Shown in pieces: positions 35,464 through 46,304 of a stretch of DNA of 64,000 nt; position 1 is the first letter of the stretch, and every line of letters starts with the position of its first letter. The stretch covers positions 2,480,001-2,544,000 of the forward strand of contig OZ017767.1 of assembly GCA_963969345.1 (NCBI GenBank). The letters are read 5' to 3'. The notes beneath the pieces were generated by a model that worked only from the letters and a program-made list of their open reading frames with translations, had not been told where the DNA came from and made no database searches. This DNA is from Turbatrix aceti. Its lineage: Eukaryota > Nematoda > Chromadorea > Rhabditida > Panagrolaimidae. The position numbers were made by a program, and so were the translations under genes.

Positions 35464-36322
35464 TCACCCGTTAGACGTGCAGGAATCAAAAGCGAGGATG
35501 TGCCATTGCACGCAGCATGCAATAATCGTCAGGACGAGTTCTGCGATTGTCATGATGCCGTAGAACGCCGTTCTGGGATCGTTGGAGTCCGCTGCGGTAG
35601 GGACCCGTGCTTTTAGTGACGTCCCGCGATGATTGTTCGTTGCCGCCAGCTGTGATGCCGGATTTGATATCGTAAAAAGTGACGCGTAGACGATACACGC
35701 GATCAATTTTAGCATTGTTCCTAGCAACTGAAAAATATTTTTGAATGGTTAATTTTATAAATAAAAAAATAGAAAATACAGTTAATTTTTTATTGATCAA
35801 CAAAAATTTGTTGATTTACTACATACATTTTTTTATAATTCACCAGCTTTTCAGTTATTTATCCAAAAAATGTAATAAATCATACTTGTCAGTTAAATTT
35901 TTTTTCCAAAATTTTACCGATATCAAAATGCAGATCCAAAACGGCGATATGCGTTTCGAATGAATAGCATTGATCGTCAAGATCAGAGCTAGCACTGGAA
36001 ATACGATTGCAACGAGTGATAGGGGTAGAAAAAATAGAGCACATGCCGCAGAGACAGCAAAATAGGCCAAGATTAAAAATACTGATATACGCTGAAATTT
36101 ATATTCATTAATATTTTTAAGAACAAATTACCGTTCACAGTTTTTTTAAGGAAAATATTTCAAAGTTTTTTTGTATATTACAAAAGCTTTCTTAGTTTAA
36201 CTCACCGTAAGGTTATACCTAGTTTTAGCATTGCTCTGATGTTGATTCGAATATTTGGAATGGTTGTCGTCCAGTGGCTTGGTTGCTTCTATGTCCAGCG
36301 GCGATCGATTCATAAACAACAT
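35464..36322 (-). CDS. small four-helix membrane protein, family unknown
   Basis: Exons 36322-36206, 36091-35918 and 35727-35464 join in phase 0 and encode 184 residues. A polar N-terminus of about 39 residues (SPLDIEATKPLDDNHSKYSN) is followed by two closely spaced helices (ISVFLILAYFAVSAACALFF and VAIVFPVLALILTI). A third helix starts exon 3 (LLGTMLKLIACIVYASLF), then a polar loop, then a last helix (GIMTIAELVLTIIACCV). The tail ends in CTSNG. The layout is like small tetraspan proteins (CD20/MARVEL size class), but no family motif is recognisable. No cleavable signal peptide. Both ends and the splice sites are clean, so the gene looks real. Confidence 0.6.
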
Positions 36323-37249
36323 TTTGTTTGTTTTAAAGGATTGATCAGTGTTTAAAACAATAATCAAGTAAATGTCTGCAACTTGAATTTTATATCGTCA
36401 TAAAAAAAATCAAGTCACAACTCACCACCAACAACCAATACACAAAATTAATAGTTATAAACTAATTTAACCGGAAGGACAAAAATTTATAGCACTCTTA
36501 AATATCTTAGATATAAACAATAAAAATAATAATAATTCTTAGAATAACAATATGCGTTCCAATCAGTTTTTTTCGAAACTCTCTCGGATGCAATTTTCTG
36601 AATGAATAATGGATAAACCAACCGCGGGGGGAGGATAGGGTAATATGCGCCTCGAAGAGTCGAAAAAAAGCTACACCAACCTAGCTTAGCTGTCCTATCC
36701 CTCTATTTTTGACGCCCGCCACGCCACGCCACATGTGATTTGATTTCTTCTTAGTAGTCGACTCGCTCTTAGTTTTTCGACTTTTTCTCTCTGTTGTCCG
36801 TCGACGGGCGGGATGTCACTGTACCTGGGAGGGAGACTTGGCAGCTCTTACTTCGCAACACTCAGCCATCATCAGCGCCAGTTAAGAAAATCACGCTATG
36901 TCAGTTTGGATTATTTACCTTGACTTGATTTTGAGGCACGTTGTTTTGTGTGTCTGCACGCACTTTTTCAACCTCCCAGGTAAATCATAGCTCACCTGGG
37001 TGTTTCAGGTGTTTTGACTAAGGCCACAAAAAGCAGAATGTCGAAAATGTTTGTCGTTAAAAATAAAATGTACATAGTAGCCAGGACGATCGCCAGGCAG
37101 GTAGCGGTGGGTGACAAGGTGTCAGCTGTGACGATGATCTCTTATTTTTTTCTATTACCTGGCACACGTCGAGCTATCTAAATAAATAGCTTTTTGATCG
37201 GTGTAGGTGGGGGGGGGGGGGAGGGGGGAGGTATAGATCAAGGCCAATA
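36323..37249. other. upstream region of the four-helix protein gene
   Basis: Non-coding. Notable items are a GC-richer block at 36700-36900 (CGCCACGCCACGCC-like repeat) and a run of 13 G followed by A and six G at about 37208-37228. Probably promoter and spacer DNA. Confidence 0.4.
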
Positions 37250-37960
37250 GTCGACCGGGACATGCATAGGGTCATTCGATGTTGCTAATTAGTTATTTAT
37301 GTGGTAGGCAGGAATCTCCCATTAACTTAAAAAAAATGTACCAAGTCAGTTATGTAGATCGATGAGGGGGATACCCTATTAAACGGTAAATTAGCTTGTT
37401 TTGATGTTCCTTACGATCGCTCCCAGTGATTTTTAAGATACCATGGGTCTTCAATACATAGGTATACGTTTTACACCCTAATAAGGTTTTTAAAAGTTTG
37501 TGCATTATTTACATACATATCATGCAACTCGAGTCGGGCAGTTATAATATGTGATGTGCCGAGGAGGAGTATACTCCATTACGGCTATATTAGGTTTTTT
37601 TGATTTCTTACAGAATCCGTGATTTTTATGACAGCATTTGTTTAAGTAGACGTTTTGCACGCTGTCATGGATTTGGGATCAAGGTCCATATTTGACCGGA
37701 ACATGATTAGGAACATCTGATTAGTTATTTACGTGGTATGCAAGAATCTTTTTTGCTCGTATGAGGCCTTTGCACTAACATAAATGTTATTCAAGCTAGT
37801 GTAGCCAGTTAGGACTATTAAATCACTTATTTATGTAATGACCCTATTAAACTGTAAATTAGGTTGTTTTGATTTTTATGATCATTTGGGTAAGCCGCCA
37901 GTGATTTTTAAGATAGCATATATCTTTAAATGGACGTTTTACATCATAATGGATAATTTG
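37250..37960. repeat. three diverged copies of a non-coding repeat unit
   Basis: Similar blocks recur. The first half-unit (TAATTAGTTATTTATGTGGT and relatives, then GCA.GAATCT) is at about 37288 and 37722. The second half-unit is CCCTATTAAACGGTAAATTA, later CAGTGATTTTTAAGATA and ACGTTTTACA; it occurs at about 37375-37475, 37580-37655 (degraded) and 37842-37950. Copies are direct repeats, roughly 230-250 bp apart, and differ by many substitutions. No coding potential. Confidence 0.6.
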
Positions 37961-39486
37961 AATTCGATCTGTCAGTTTAACGAATTTTTGTCAGCTTGCT
38001 GACATCCAAAAAAACTCACCCGCAACTTTTTGGATCTTGCATAAATTAATGGTAAGGTTTTTTTCAAGTACCTATAGGTATATATAGCTATAGCGCAGTG
38101 ATATTTTCGATAAGCTTACTGAAGATTATTTATTTCTATATACTTGGAAAAATTACATACGTTTTGGACCATGACATTAATTGTCACCATTTTGTGTTTT
38201 TTTTTCAGTTCTCCGGCTTTCTTCACACACAGGGCCTTCAGTTACAAAAATTAAACCAACGTTATAAGCGCCGGTCTTTGTAGGGATTCAAGATTAATTA
38301 TACGTAATACTACTGATACTGACTTAACAACCACGCAAAAAATTACGGTACGTGGTGGTTTTTTTTCATTTTGCGTAATATTGTTTACATAAATACATAC
38401 TTTCTATGGATTCAATGTGTAATCCGGGGGACAGTAATGTAAGTTGTCTGGTGGTTTTCGAGCTGGGTTTTTGATACTCACTCACAATAGCTACTGTTCA
38501 CAGTTAACAATAAATACAGAATAGACTACCGGAAACAGTAGATATCCTTTCTTTTGTGTTGTTCTGGAGTGATAAACAAACATCTCCGCCACCGCTGGAT
38601 GCCATTGTACTCGTTGAACTCAACTGACTGCTGCCTACGCTTTGGCTCTCACGCTGGCGTAATTGGCTACAAAAAAATGAACAAAGTACAACATCCTTGG
38701 ACCACGAAATCTTTTGGTGGTCAACAGTTATATGTACATACAAAAAACAGGATACTGTATGAAAATCTATAAGCAGTGTAAAAATTATTTTATAAGTGTT
38801 TATTGTTTTTTAAGAAAATTAACAGGAGTTGTTGAAAAAATCTGGTGTCTGCGGTTAGGAGAGTATCACGTTTCTACGATAGCGCAGTTGTTGTTATTGT
38901 TGTCATGGTGGATGACATTTGGTCAGAAAAGTTGCATGATAAACAAAAGCTTTTATGCATATTGACGAGAGATTGATTTGCAGAAACAAAAAGGGATTGA
39001 TACAATTCAGTTAAAAATTATGTTTTTTTAGTTGAAAAGATTTGGTACACTCGTTCAGTTTAAAAATAAATTTTATTTGGATTGGATTAGATTCATACCA
39101 AGACATTTTTATAATGTGCTCAAAATCGTGGCGACAGTTTATCGTTCGAGAAGGTGGAATGTGTTCCAGGAAACATAATCCGTAACATTTCCTCGTCACG
39201 TTTTCAAATGTCACTTCCTCATAGACGTTTATTTTTTATTGAAACTACAATTCGGCAGTTTAACGTCAAAAATATTTAGTATTTATATTTCTTCTTGTTT
39301 TTGCCTTCCACAATTTGTGCCTTCAAATAACACGTTTTTATCGCCATTAATTTTTTTTATTGAAACTACGATTCTGATATCGAGCGATTTATATGTATGT
39401 ATGCTCTAACTCGTACACATCATATCGAACACACAGTTAAAAAAATTTTTTCCTAGAAACCCATTCACTCGAATCACTCCAAAACC
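37961..39486. other. long spacer before MED6, with one exon-like patch
   Basis: No complete gene. On the - strand at about 38667-38541 a GC-richer frame follows TTTTTTTGTAG and encodes a serine/glutamine-rich stretch (QLRQRESQSVGSSQLSSTST). It could be an orphan exon, but no partner exon was found. The rest is AT-rich. MED6 promoter elements are not obvious. Confidence 0.3.
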
Positions 39487-40908
39487 ATGGCCCTCCAACC
39501 AGAATCCAAGGACACAATGCACCAGACGTGGAGCAACCCGCAGTGGCCAGCGTACCAAATCAACGTCGAGAACGCGCTCGACTACTTCAGTCACGCGTCG
39601 AATCCTTTCTACGAGTCTACGTGCGACAACGAGCGTCTCATCATGGCGAAGCAGCCTCTCGCTCACCTCACCCAGATGAAGGGCATCCAGTACGCTCTCG
39701 TCCACAGCTGCGGGCCTCTCTTTGTTATCGGAAAACACCATCGGCAGTCGGAGAAGGCCGTCATCCCGATCTGCTACTACTACATCATGAACGGGAATGT
39801 CTATCAGTGCCCGGACATGTATTCCCTCATCCAGGCCAGACTTACTCAGGCAGTTCATCCGCTCAGGAAGGCTATGGCACTGGCTTCCAAGTATTCTAGG
39901 TTGGGTTTTGTTTATGCTAAACTCCCTCACAGTTTTCAAAAATTTTTTATTAAATACAAATTTTAAGTTCTAAAATCTGGTATCTGAATATTTTGTTAAA
40001 TTGACACTGTCTGACATTCGCCAACAGTTTTTTTACAAATTTCTCAGCAGTGTTGTCGGTTCCGGTTCGGTTCCGACCGGTTCCAGTTTCGACAGGGGCG
40101 CGGTTTCAATTCGGTTCTTGTTCTAAAATCGAAGCAAACCCTCTATAAACCAGAACCGAATCATTTTCCAAATATGGAACCGTTTACTCAGTTTTTCGTC
40201 CAAAAAACACATTTTTGCATTTTATAACTTTCCTGGAGCACATCCACGAAATTGCTGTTTCCATAAAAAGCTCATTTTCGTGTTTATGACATCCAAATCC
40301 AGAAATTCTACAGGGTTGCATACAGTCAATCCATAATTTATAATTATGAGAATTTTTTACGTTGTTTTTCCCGCCAATGTTTTCACCTTTGAAACAAAAA
40401 CATGAATGTGCACTTTTTTGTTTTGGTTCTTGGAAAACAACATTCTTTTTTTGGTTTTTTGCTATTTCTACGTTATTTATGTAAATATTTTTATAACATG
40501 AAATAGTAACCAAAGCAGTTTAAAAAATTGAATAGCTTTTTTTCTTTTAAACTGATCTGCAAATCCTTCCCTTTTTTTTAATTTATGCACATATTTTTTT
40601 TTTTACCTAAATTGTCAATTTCTCCGTACAGTTTTTTATCTATACAAATTCAAACCAAAAAATTGTCATTTTTCAGGTTTGACGTCAACAAAGGCCACTC
40701 CTGGCAATTCGACGTTGAACCAGCCAAGGCAGTCGACGCGCTCAACGAAGAGGCCGAAAAGCGTGCCAAGAAATCGGTCCTCCAGGATCCAACGACCGTC
40801 CGGTCCACGCAGTACCAAGCGCATCGCACCGAACGCATCCTCCAGCTCACAATGAAGCGCTTTCCCCTCGAAGACGTCAACCGGGGACTCGAGCAGAAAA
40901 AAGACTGA
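39487..40908 (+). CDS. MED6: Mediator complex subunit 6
   Basis: Exons 39487-39899 and 40677-40908 give 214 residues, slightly short for the family. The signature region is strong: NVLDYF-like NALDYFSHASNPFYESTCDN, LAHLTQMKGIQYALVH, FVIGKHHRQSEKAVIPICYY and YIMNGNVYQCPDMYSLIQAR match MED6 across eukaryotes. MED6 is a head-module subunit of Mediator, which couples transcription factors to RNA polymerase II in the nucleus. The second exon forms the helical C-terminus (FDVNKGHSWQFDVE...). The 777-bp intron is long for this window. AATAAA at about 40997 may be the poly(A) signal. C. elegans names it mdt-6. Confidence 0.93.
40050..40190. mobile_element. possible truncated hAT-type MITE in the MED6 intron
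   Basis: CAGTGTTGTCGGTTCCGG at 40050-40067 resembles the left ends of the two intact elements, and is followed by self-complementary GGTTCGGTTCC/GGAACC units. A matching right end and target duplication were not found, so the element is either truncated or too diverged. Confidence 0.4.
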
Positions 40909-43435
40909 CGTATCTCATGTTTTTTTTGTGTTGTTTTTTTGGCTTCTTACGGGTCTTGGTTATTTATGAATCTTCCTAGTTGTTGTTTTTTTGGACAATA
41001 AAATGAGTTACGTACATACTTTTCGTTTTCTGATTGGGATTTGCAGGCAGAATAAAAGTACGCCAGTTTTTGACCATTCTAGGAATCGAACAAGGCTCAA
41101 AAGATTGTTTTTTTCCAAAGGACGATTCAATTATGCTGTGTTTTTAACGGAAATCGCATTTTTTTGTTTCCTTTGTGAAGACTTGTTATTTGCGCTCTAT
41201 TCGTCCAAGTTGCGTTGCATGTTCGAATTTGATACTTTTTGCAAAAATGTTCACAAATTGCTGGATTTTTTTAAAGTCTGTGGCAACGGGTGACTTTAAT
41301 TATATTTATTACACAAATTGGTTATTATTTTCGTAATCGGTTGAATCAGTTTAAAGTAGGCTGTAAAAAATTATGAAAAAAAGATTTGTAGAGTCAGTGA
41401 TTTTATACAAATTTGCAAAAACCGTATTCATCTTGATTAACAAATTTTTGATCAACAAAAAACTTGTAATGCTCAAAAAAATTTAAAATTGTATATTTTT
41501 ATTCAAAGTCAGTTTTTGTTTTGATTTTGGTTTGGTGGGCAGAACACAAACCTGATTCATCAGTTTTGTTTTCACACAATTTTTTTTAAAGAACTTTAGC
41601 AAAGATCATTCAAATCATTTTTTTCTGCTTTCATAAAAGCTTACACGTTTCCTTGTGATTAAAATTTCGCAAAATGTCGGATTTGTTTTTAAAGTTTGCG
41701 GCAACTTTTACGTCTGACTTCAATTATCATTAAATAAGAGATGGGTTTTAACAGTTATTATTTTTGTGCCTGTGGCAACGGCAATTTAAATGCAGACCGT
41801 ATAAATTATATAAACAATTTTTTTGGACTTCCTTGTTTCACGCATGTGTGGCGTGACACGAGATCGTACAATTACATATTATTATACCTTGCAGTTGAAC
41901 AACAGAAGTTTGAACATCGGTCTTTTGAACAAAATTTAAAGACCGATGTCCATCCCTGCTTGGACATCTCGTTAATTGCGTACTCATGAACAGTGATGAA
42001 TACCAGAAATCAGAAACACATGTTTTAACTTGGTTTTTGCAATTTTGGGTACGTCTTCAGATAATATTTATACCATTTTTCAGCACATATTATATACAGT
42101 AAAAAACAGTTTGTTGTCTGAACCTTTACTGACTCGCCATAGAATTTGTTTCAGTTTTATATTGGGAGATTCATAAAATAAATGGAAACAGTTTTAAAAG
42201 TTGTATTTACAACTGCACCCGGTTTTAATTTTTTTTTTTACTTTGTTTGCAAAATACAACGACATTTACGCCAATTATCCTAGTTTACCAGGAACAAAAC
42301 TTCAACGTGAGAATCATCCTCGCAGCTGTAAAATTGGCACTTATATGCATAACTGGCGTGCTTTCCCAAAGGCCATTTTCATGAGTTTGCGCAGCAACAG
42401 TGTTTACCCCGAATTGCGTAGGTAAAATATTTACCTTCCAGTCCGTAGGGTCCCACGTTGTCCGGGAAACGTGGAGTGGTACGGTAGAGCCCTTGTGATT
42501 ACCCTTGGATTCTCAAAAGGTGAGTAATGAATAGGTTGTCTGCCGTCGCGTCAAGCGCATTGTGATGCCTTGTTGACAGCTTGTACAACTTTTGTGTATT
42601 CATCTTTCACCTACTATGTAAAAAAATTGAAAAAAACAACTTTTTCATGCTTTGAAAGGGAATATGAAAACATTTTTTATACTTTCAAGCGTTTTTTTGT
42701 GTTTTTGAGTAGAATTTTTTTGATTTTTTGATTAAATAACATACTTTGTAGTTAATCAAAAAATTTTGTTTGTTTTGAATAAAAAAAATTGAATTGCCAA
42801 TTAAGATGTATAGTTTTTTTTTAAATTTAAATTAACGTTAAAACATTTTTTTATTTTTGTGTGGAATTGGCTTTTTTCAGTTTTTGAAAAAACTCTAACG
42901 TTCTTCTAACTTTTAAAACTTCTAACTTTTATAAAAAAAAATTTCTTTCGCTTGCAGCTTTTTTCTGCGTATTTCCACGAAACAGGATGTAATCTGATTT
43001 ACATTTTAGGATTTATAGGTTTTCCGAAATCCGATATCTTGTTGCTTTTTGTGTTATACACGTATCTGATAAGGATCCTTGAAGCGCTTCAATTTCAAAT
43101 CCTATTTCATGCCGTGGAAAAAAGCGCATTCACGTGTTGCTTGTTTCTTTGACGAGCGAGCAAAGAGCATGACGCCACGCTATGTAAAAAAGAGGCGTGG
43201 CCAGTCGAGGGGAGGGATGTCGACAGAGGGTTGTGCCTTCGGCTGCGGCATCCATCACCTGCTCTCTGGGATGAACGAGGATAAAAGGAAGCCAAAGCCG
43301 TGCTTTACACTCACTTAGATTTCTGCCTAGTTCCCCGAGTTTTCTTCACGATGCACTTTGTGATATCCGCGTAAAAAACTGCGTATACGGACAATTTTTT
43401 TAGACAATTTTCAACGCCAAAAAAAATTCTACAGT
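40909..43435. other. intergenic DNA, right part duplicated with the peptide gene
   Basis: 41000-42280 is AT-rich with no supported gene. From about 42285 to 43435, patches match 48050-48965: GCGTAGGTAAA at 42414 and 48090, GCCCTTGTG-like sites, and a promoter-proximal stretch of about 180 bp. A TATA-like GGATAAAAGG stands at 43281, about 150 bp before the ATG at 43436, and the equivalent ATATAAAG stands at 48787 in the other copy. Confidence 0.5.
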
Positions 43436-43775
43436 ATGCATGCCTTGAACGTTTGCTTGCTCGCTCTTCTGTTCGTCGTCTATGCCCTGGCTGCCCCGGC
43501 TGTGGGAGGCCAGCAACACCCCGAAGGCCCTCGCCGAGCCCTGTATCCCTATGGTCTTTCGGGATACTTTGCAGTTCCTGAAGCTCTGTAAGTTTTATGG
43601 CACCTACGCTGCATACTAAATTTATGCAAATTTAACATCGCTTCATTCAGTTAGTAACAAAAATAATCTAATTTTTAGATCCCGCAACACCCGATCCCTT
43701 CAATACAAGCGCATGGAAAACGACGAATTCGCCGATGACATCGGTCGCATGGAATGGAACTTCAACCGTCTTTAA
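43436..43775 (+). CDS. small secreted peptide precursor, copy A
   Basis: Exons 43436-43587 and 43679-43775 encode 82 residues. Residues 1-21 are a signal peptide (MHALNVCLLALLFVVYALAA). The mature part contains RRALYPYGLSGYFAVPEALS, then SLQYKR with a dibasic site, and a C-terminal segment ending RMEWNFNRL. The shape (signal, conserved short blocks, KR cleavage site) is that of a neuropeptide-like or secreted hormone precursor. I do not recognise a named family; there is no C-terminal Gly for amidation. It is one of two copies flanking the GTPase gene. Confidence 0.75.
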
Positions 43776-44009
43776 TCCCAGCCAATCATCATTCCGCAGC
43801 GCCAATTCATCAAAAAAACAGTTGTGTTCATGTTTGTCGTTAATTGACAGTGGGTTTTTTATTCACATAAAATGCGTAAAATACATCAAAGAAAAATTGT
43901 ATCAGACATAGTAAATTAATTGAAAAAGAAAAAACTAGGCCGATGCATACTTTCCTTTATTCGACCCAATGCGTAAGTATCCGAAAGAATTGACTCATCA
44001 AAATCGACT
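43776..44009. terminator. convergent 3' region of peptide copy A and the GTPase-OTU gene
   Basis: The two genes converge here. It is AT-rich and includes AATAAA-like sequence on both strands (for example TTTTTTATTCACATAAAATG near 43855). No further gene. Confidence 0.35.
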
Positions 44010-46304
44010 TCACGCAGCACCGATGGACGTGACAACATCCCAGTGAGCATTAAACGTGTTTTCCAACAGAATGGTAGGTAAACCAGGTCGAGGCTCCCTC
44101 GGGCAGTGCCAATCGGGTCCACGTTCACTCCGCCCAGTGTATATGAAGATATTGACGTTCAGCAACCCTGCCGCCATACACAAGTGTCCAGTATCCGCCC
44201 AGTTGTGCTGATTAACGAAATCCAGATCACCTAGGCGATGAATTTTTACATTTTTTATAACATCTGGGTAAAATGTTAGAAGTGATTCCGATGGATTGCT
44301 CAAAATACTATCACACACTAGTCTCCGAATTTTCATGTGTTGATCTTGGGAACCGGTTATGACAAATGACAGAGCTCTGTAACCGCAGTTACCATCTGGT
44401 ATTATTGGTTGCCGGCTCGTCGGGTATGTATGGGTGACATCCGTTTCGGCCAACAAAGGATATATTTCGGTGGGTCGTATGAATTCCAGACCGAATTTTT
44501 GGCACGTAGATGTCATCCATTTTACATCAGGGGGATTGTAGTAGTAGCGTGTAAAATCCAAGTTGCGATATTTTTCATTGTTGTTACAGTCGACTTTGTT
44601 TTTCCTAGAAAACATTAGTTTTGTGGATGATTTTAGCATTACATTCTCTTGCACCTTTTCGTATGTAGCATTGTAAGCATCCCAAATAATTGATCCATTG
44701 TGCTTAAGACCAAACAGTATATCAAGCATTTTTAGAATGCTGTCAGCCGATACATTTCCACCGGAATTTATCACCTTGGCCATTGCATTCCAGGCTTCCA
44801 TGTTTTGTTTGTATTTAACCAGGTCGTTTTTGAATTTGGTGATCGTATCACTAATTTTTCCATTACGCGTATCAGATTCACAGATTTCGTTTCTGATCTC
44901 AACATTGATTTGTTCCTCCCAGAATTTGTTGTGTTCGACGATAGCATGATCTTTTAAGAAAGCCATGGACTTGATCGCGCATTCCTCCATTATAGTTTTT
45001 TCCTTTTTTAAATCTTTCCTTTTTTCCAAAACTACAGTTTTTGGATGTTTTTTAGTTCTCGAAGGATTGGATTCGCAGGCAGTGACGCATGTTTCGTAAT
45101 CGATTTGCGTATGATTCTTGTAAGAGCAGCAATGACCCTGGGCGACACACGGTTTGCACATGCCATTTTTGTCCATTGCGGCGCAGTAACGTAGGTGATG
45201 CACCGGATACGTTTTCGTCCGAATGTCGAAGCAATTACAGGAATTGTGGCACACTTGTTTGTAATGAACAACGTCGTTTGACATAGTTTTTGCGCAAGTT
45301 GGAGACGTACAAACGGTTCGTGTAGAGTTCAGTTTAATATGATATATGTCGTATTCCTCATCGCTATCGTCAACTTCTAAAGCTTTCAGCGAGATAAAAG
45401 TTTTCAACGTAGAAATGGGTTCCAAAAGCACGAGGCTAATCTTTCGGGCTTCGTTCAGCGCAATCGAATTCTTAACTTCGTGTGGTCCGACATTCCGAAT
45501 ACAATCTAGCAACCGATACATCTGCTTTCGACTGCGTAACCAAATCTTATTGTTTAGAAGAATCTCATTTTTTTCCACAGCGTTTGGATGCTGGTTGCAA
45601 AAACCTTGAAAACGAAATCCTTGGTTATCAATAAAAAAACAATTCTGAAAAAAATATTTGTTTATGGAAATTGTATGGTTTGTAAAAAAACATACCTCGT
45701 TTGTAATGTTGACCTCAATGTTGGTATTTCTTAGATATTTTCTGAGCTGATGCAGAGATTGGATGACTTGTTTATCTTGTCCACTGTTATGGGTGCAAAC
45801 GAAAAAGATATTCTTCAAAGCATCGCGATGGAGCATTGTCAATATTTCAGTAAGACTGTACTGATATTCGAGCATCGCATCATTAGAATCAAGCAGAATC
45901 AAAATTCCATGAATTTCGGTAAAACTTTTCAGGTCCGCTAAAATCTGTGATCGACTGTGAGCATCCGCAGCAGTTTTACAGGTGTTTCCGATGCCGGGAA
46001 CGTCAATAAAGTTATATTCAGTGTTCTCCAACAACTCAGAAGTGTACACTTTTGGTTTTTGTGTGCAAGGCTGACCTTTGACTTGTGATTCATTTTGATC
46101 CGGAGTTCCCAACTGAATATTATATACATGTCCTGATTCGGCTTTTACGGAGTAATTTGTAGGAATAACGCAAATAGGCTCGGCTTGAAACGCTTCTTTG
46201 AATGTATCAAAGTACATGTAGTTTGCAAAACTATTGATTAGCGTTGATTTGCCAACGCCTGATTTGCCCAGAAGCAAAATGTTGTACTTGTTGACATCGC
46301 TCAT
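44010..46304 (-). CDS. AIG1/GIMAP-like GTPase fused to a cysteine-rich module and a C-terminal OTU protease domain
   Basis: Exons 46304-45696 and 45644-44010 give 747 residues. The 51-bp intron (GTATGT...TTTCAG) is a multiple of three and stop-free, so the frame also stays open unspliced (764 residues). Residues 13-21 are a Walker A loop (GKSGVGKST); DVPGIG at 101-106 is the G3 motif; VCTHNS takes the G4 place, as in AIG1-type GTPases. The middle has CTSPTC, HYKQVCHNSC, CAAMDKNGMCKPC and CCSYKNHTQIDYE, a zinc-finger-like pattern found after such GTPase domains in invertebrates and fungi. Long charged helices follow. The C-terminal 130 residues contain PDGNCGYRALS with the OTU Asp and nucleophile Cys, and NAHWDVV with the catalytic His. 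OTU enzymes cleave ubiquitin chains. A GTP-controlled deubiquitinase, perhaps in immunity, is inferred. No signal peptide. Confidence 0.85.
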   Translation of the reverse strand: MSDVNKYNILLLGKSGVGKSTLINSFANYMYFDTFKEAFQAEPICVIPTNYSVKAESGHVYNIQLGTPDQNESQVKGQPCTQKPKVYTSELLENTEYNFIDVPGIGNTCKTAADAHSRSQILADLKSFTEIHGILILLDSNDAMLEYQYSLTEILTMLHRDALKNIFFVCTHNSGQDKQVIQSLHQLRKYLRNTNIEVNITNEVCFFTNHTISINKYFFQNCFFIDNQGFRFQGFCNQHPNAVEKNEILLNNKIWLRSRKQMYRLLDCIRNVGPHEVKNSIALNEARKISLVLLEPISTLKTFISLKALEVDDSDEEYDIYHIKLNSTRTVCTSPTCAKTMSNDVVHYKQVCHNSCNCFDIRTKTYPVHHLRYCAAMDKNGMCKPCVAQGHCCSYKNHTQIDYETCVTACESNPSRTKKHPKTVVLEKRKDLKKEKTIMEECAIKSMAFLKDHAIVEHNKFWEEQINVEIRNEICESDTRNGKISDTITKFKNDLVKYKQNMEAWNAMAKVINSGGNVSADSILKMLDILFGLKHNGSIIWDAYNATYEKVQENVMLKSSTKLMFSRKNKVDCNNNEKYRNLDFTRYYYNPPDVKWMTSTCQKFGLEFIRPTEIYPLLAETDVTHTYPTSRQPIIPDGNCGYRALSFVITGSQDQHMKIRRLVCDSILSNPSESLLTFYPDVIKNVKIHRLGDLDFVNQHNWADTGHLCMAAGLLNVNIFIYTGRSERGPDWHCPREPRPGLPTILLENTFNAHWDVVTSIGAA

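Noticed and set aside
40991..41293. 100-codon frame after MED6
   Set aside because: Begins at the AATAAA region of the MED6 trailer, and its composition is AT-driven.
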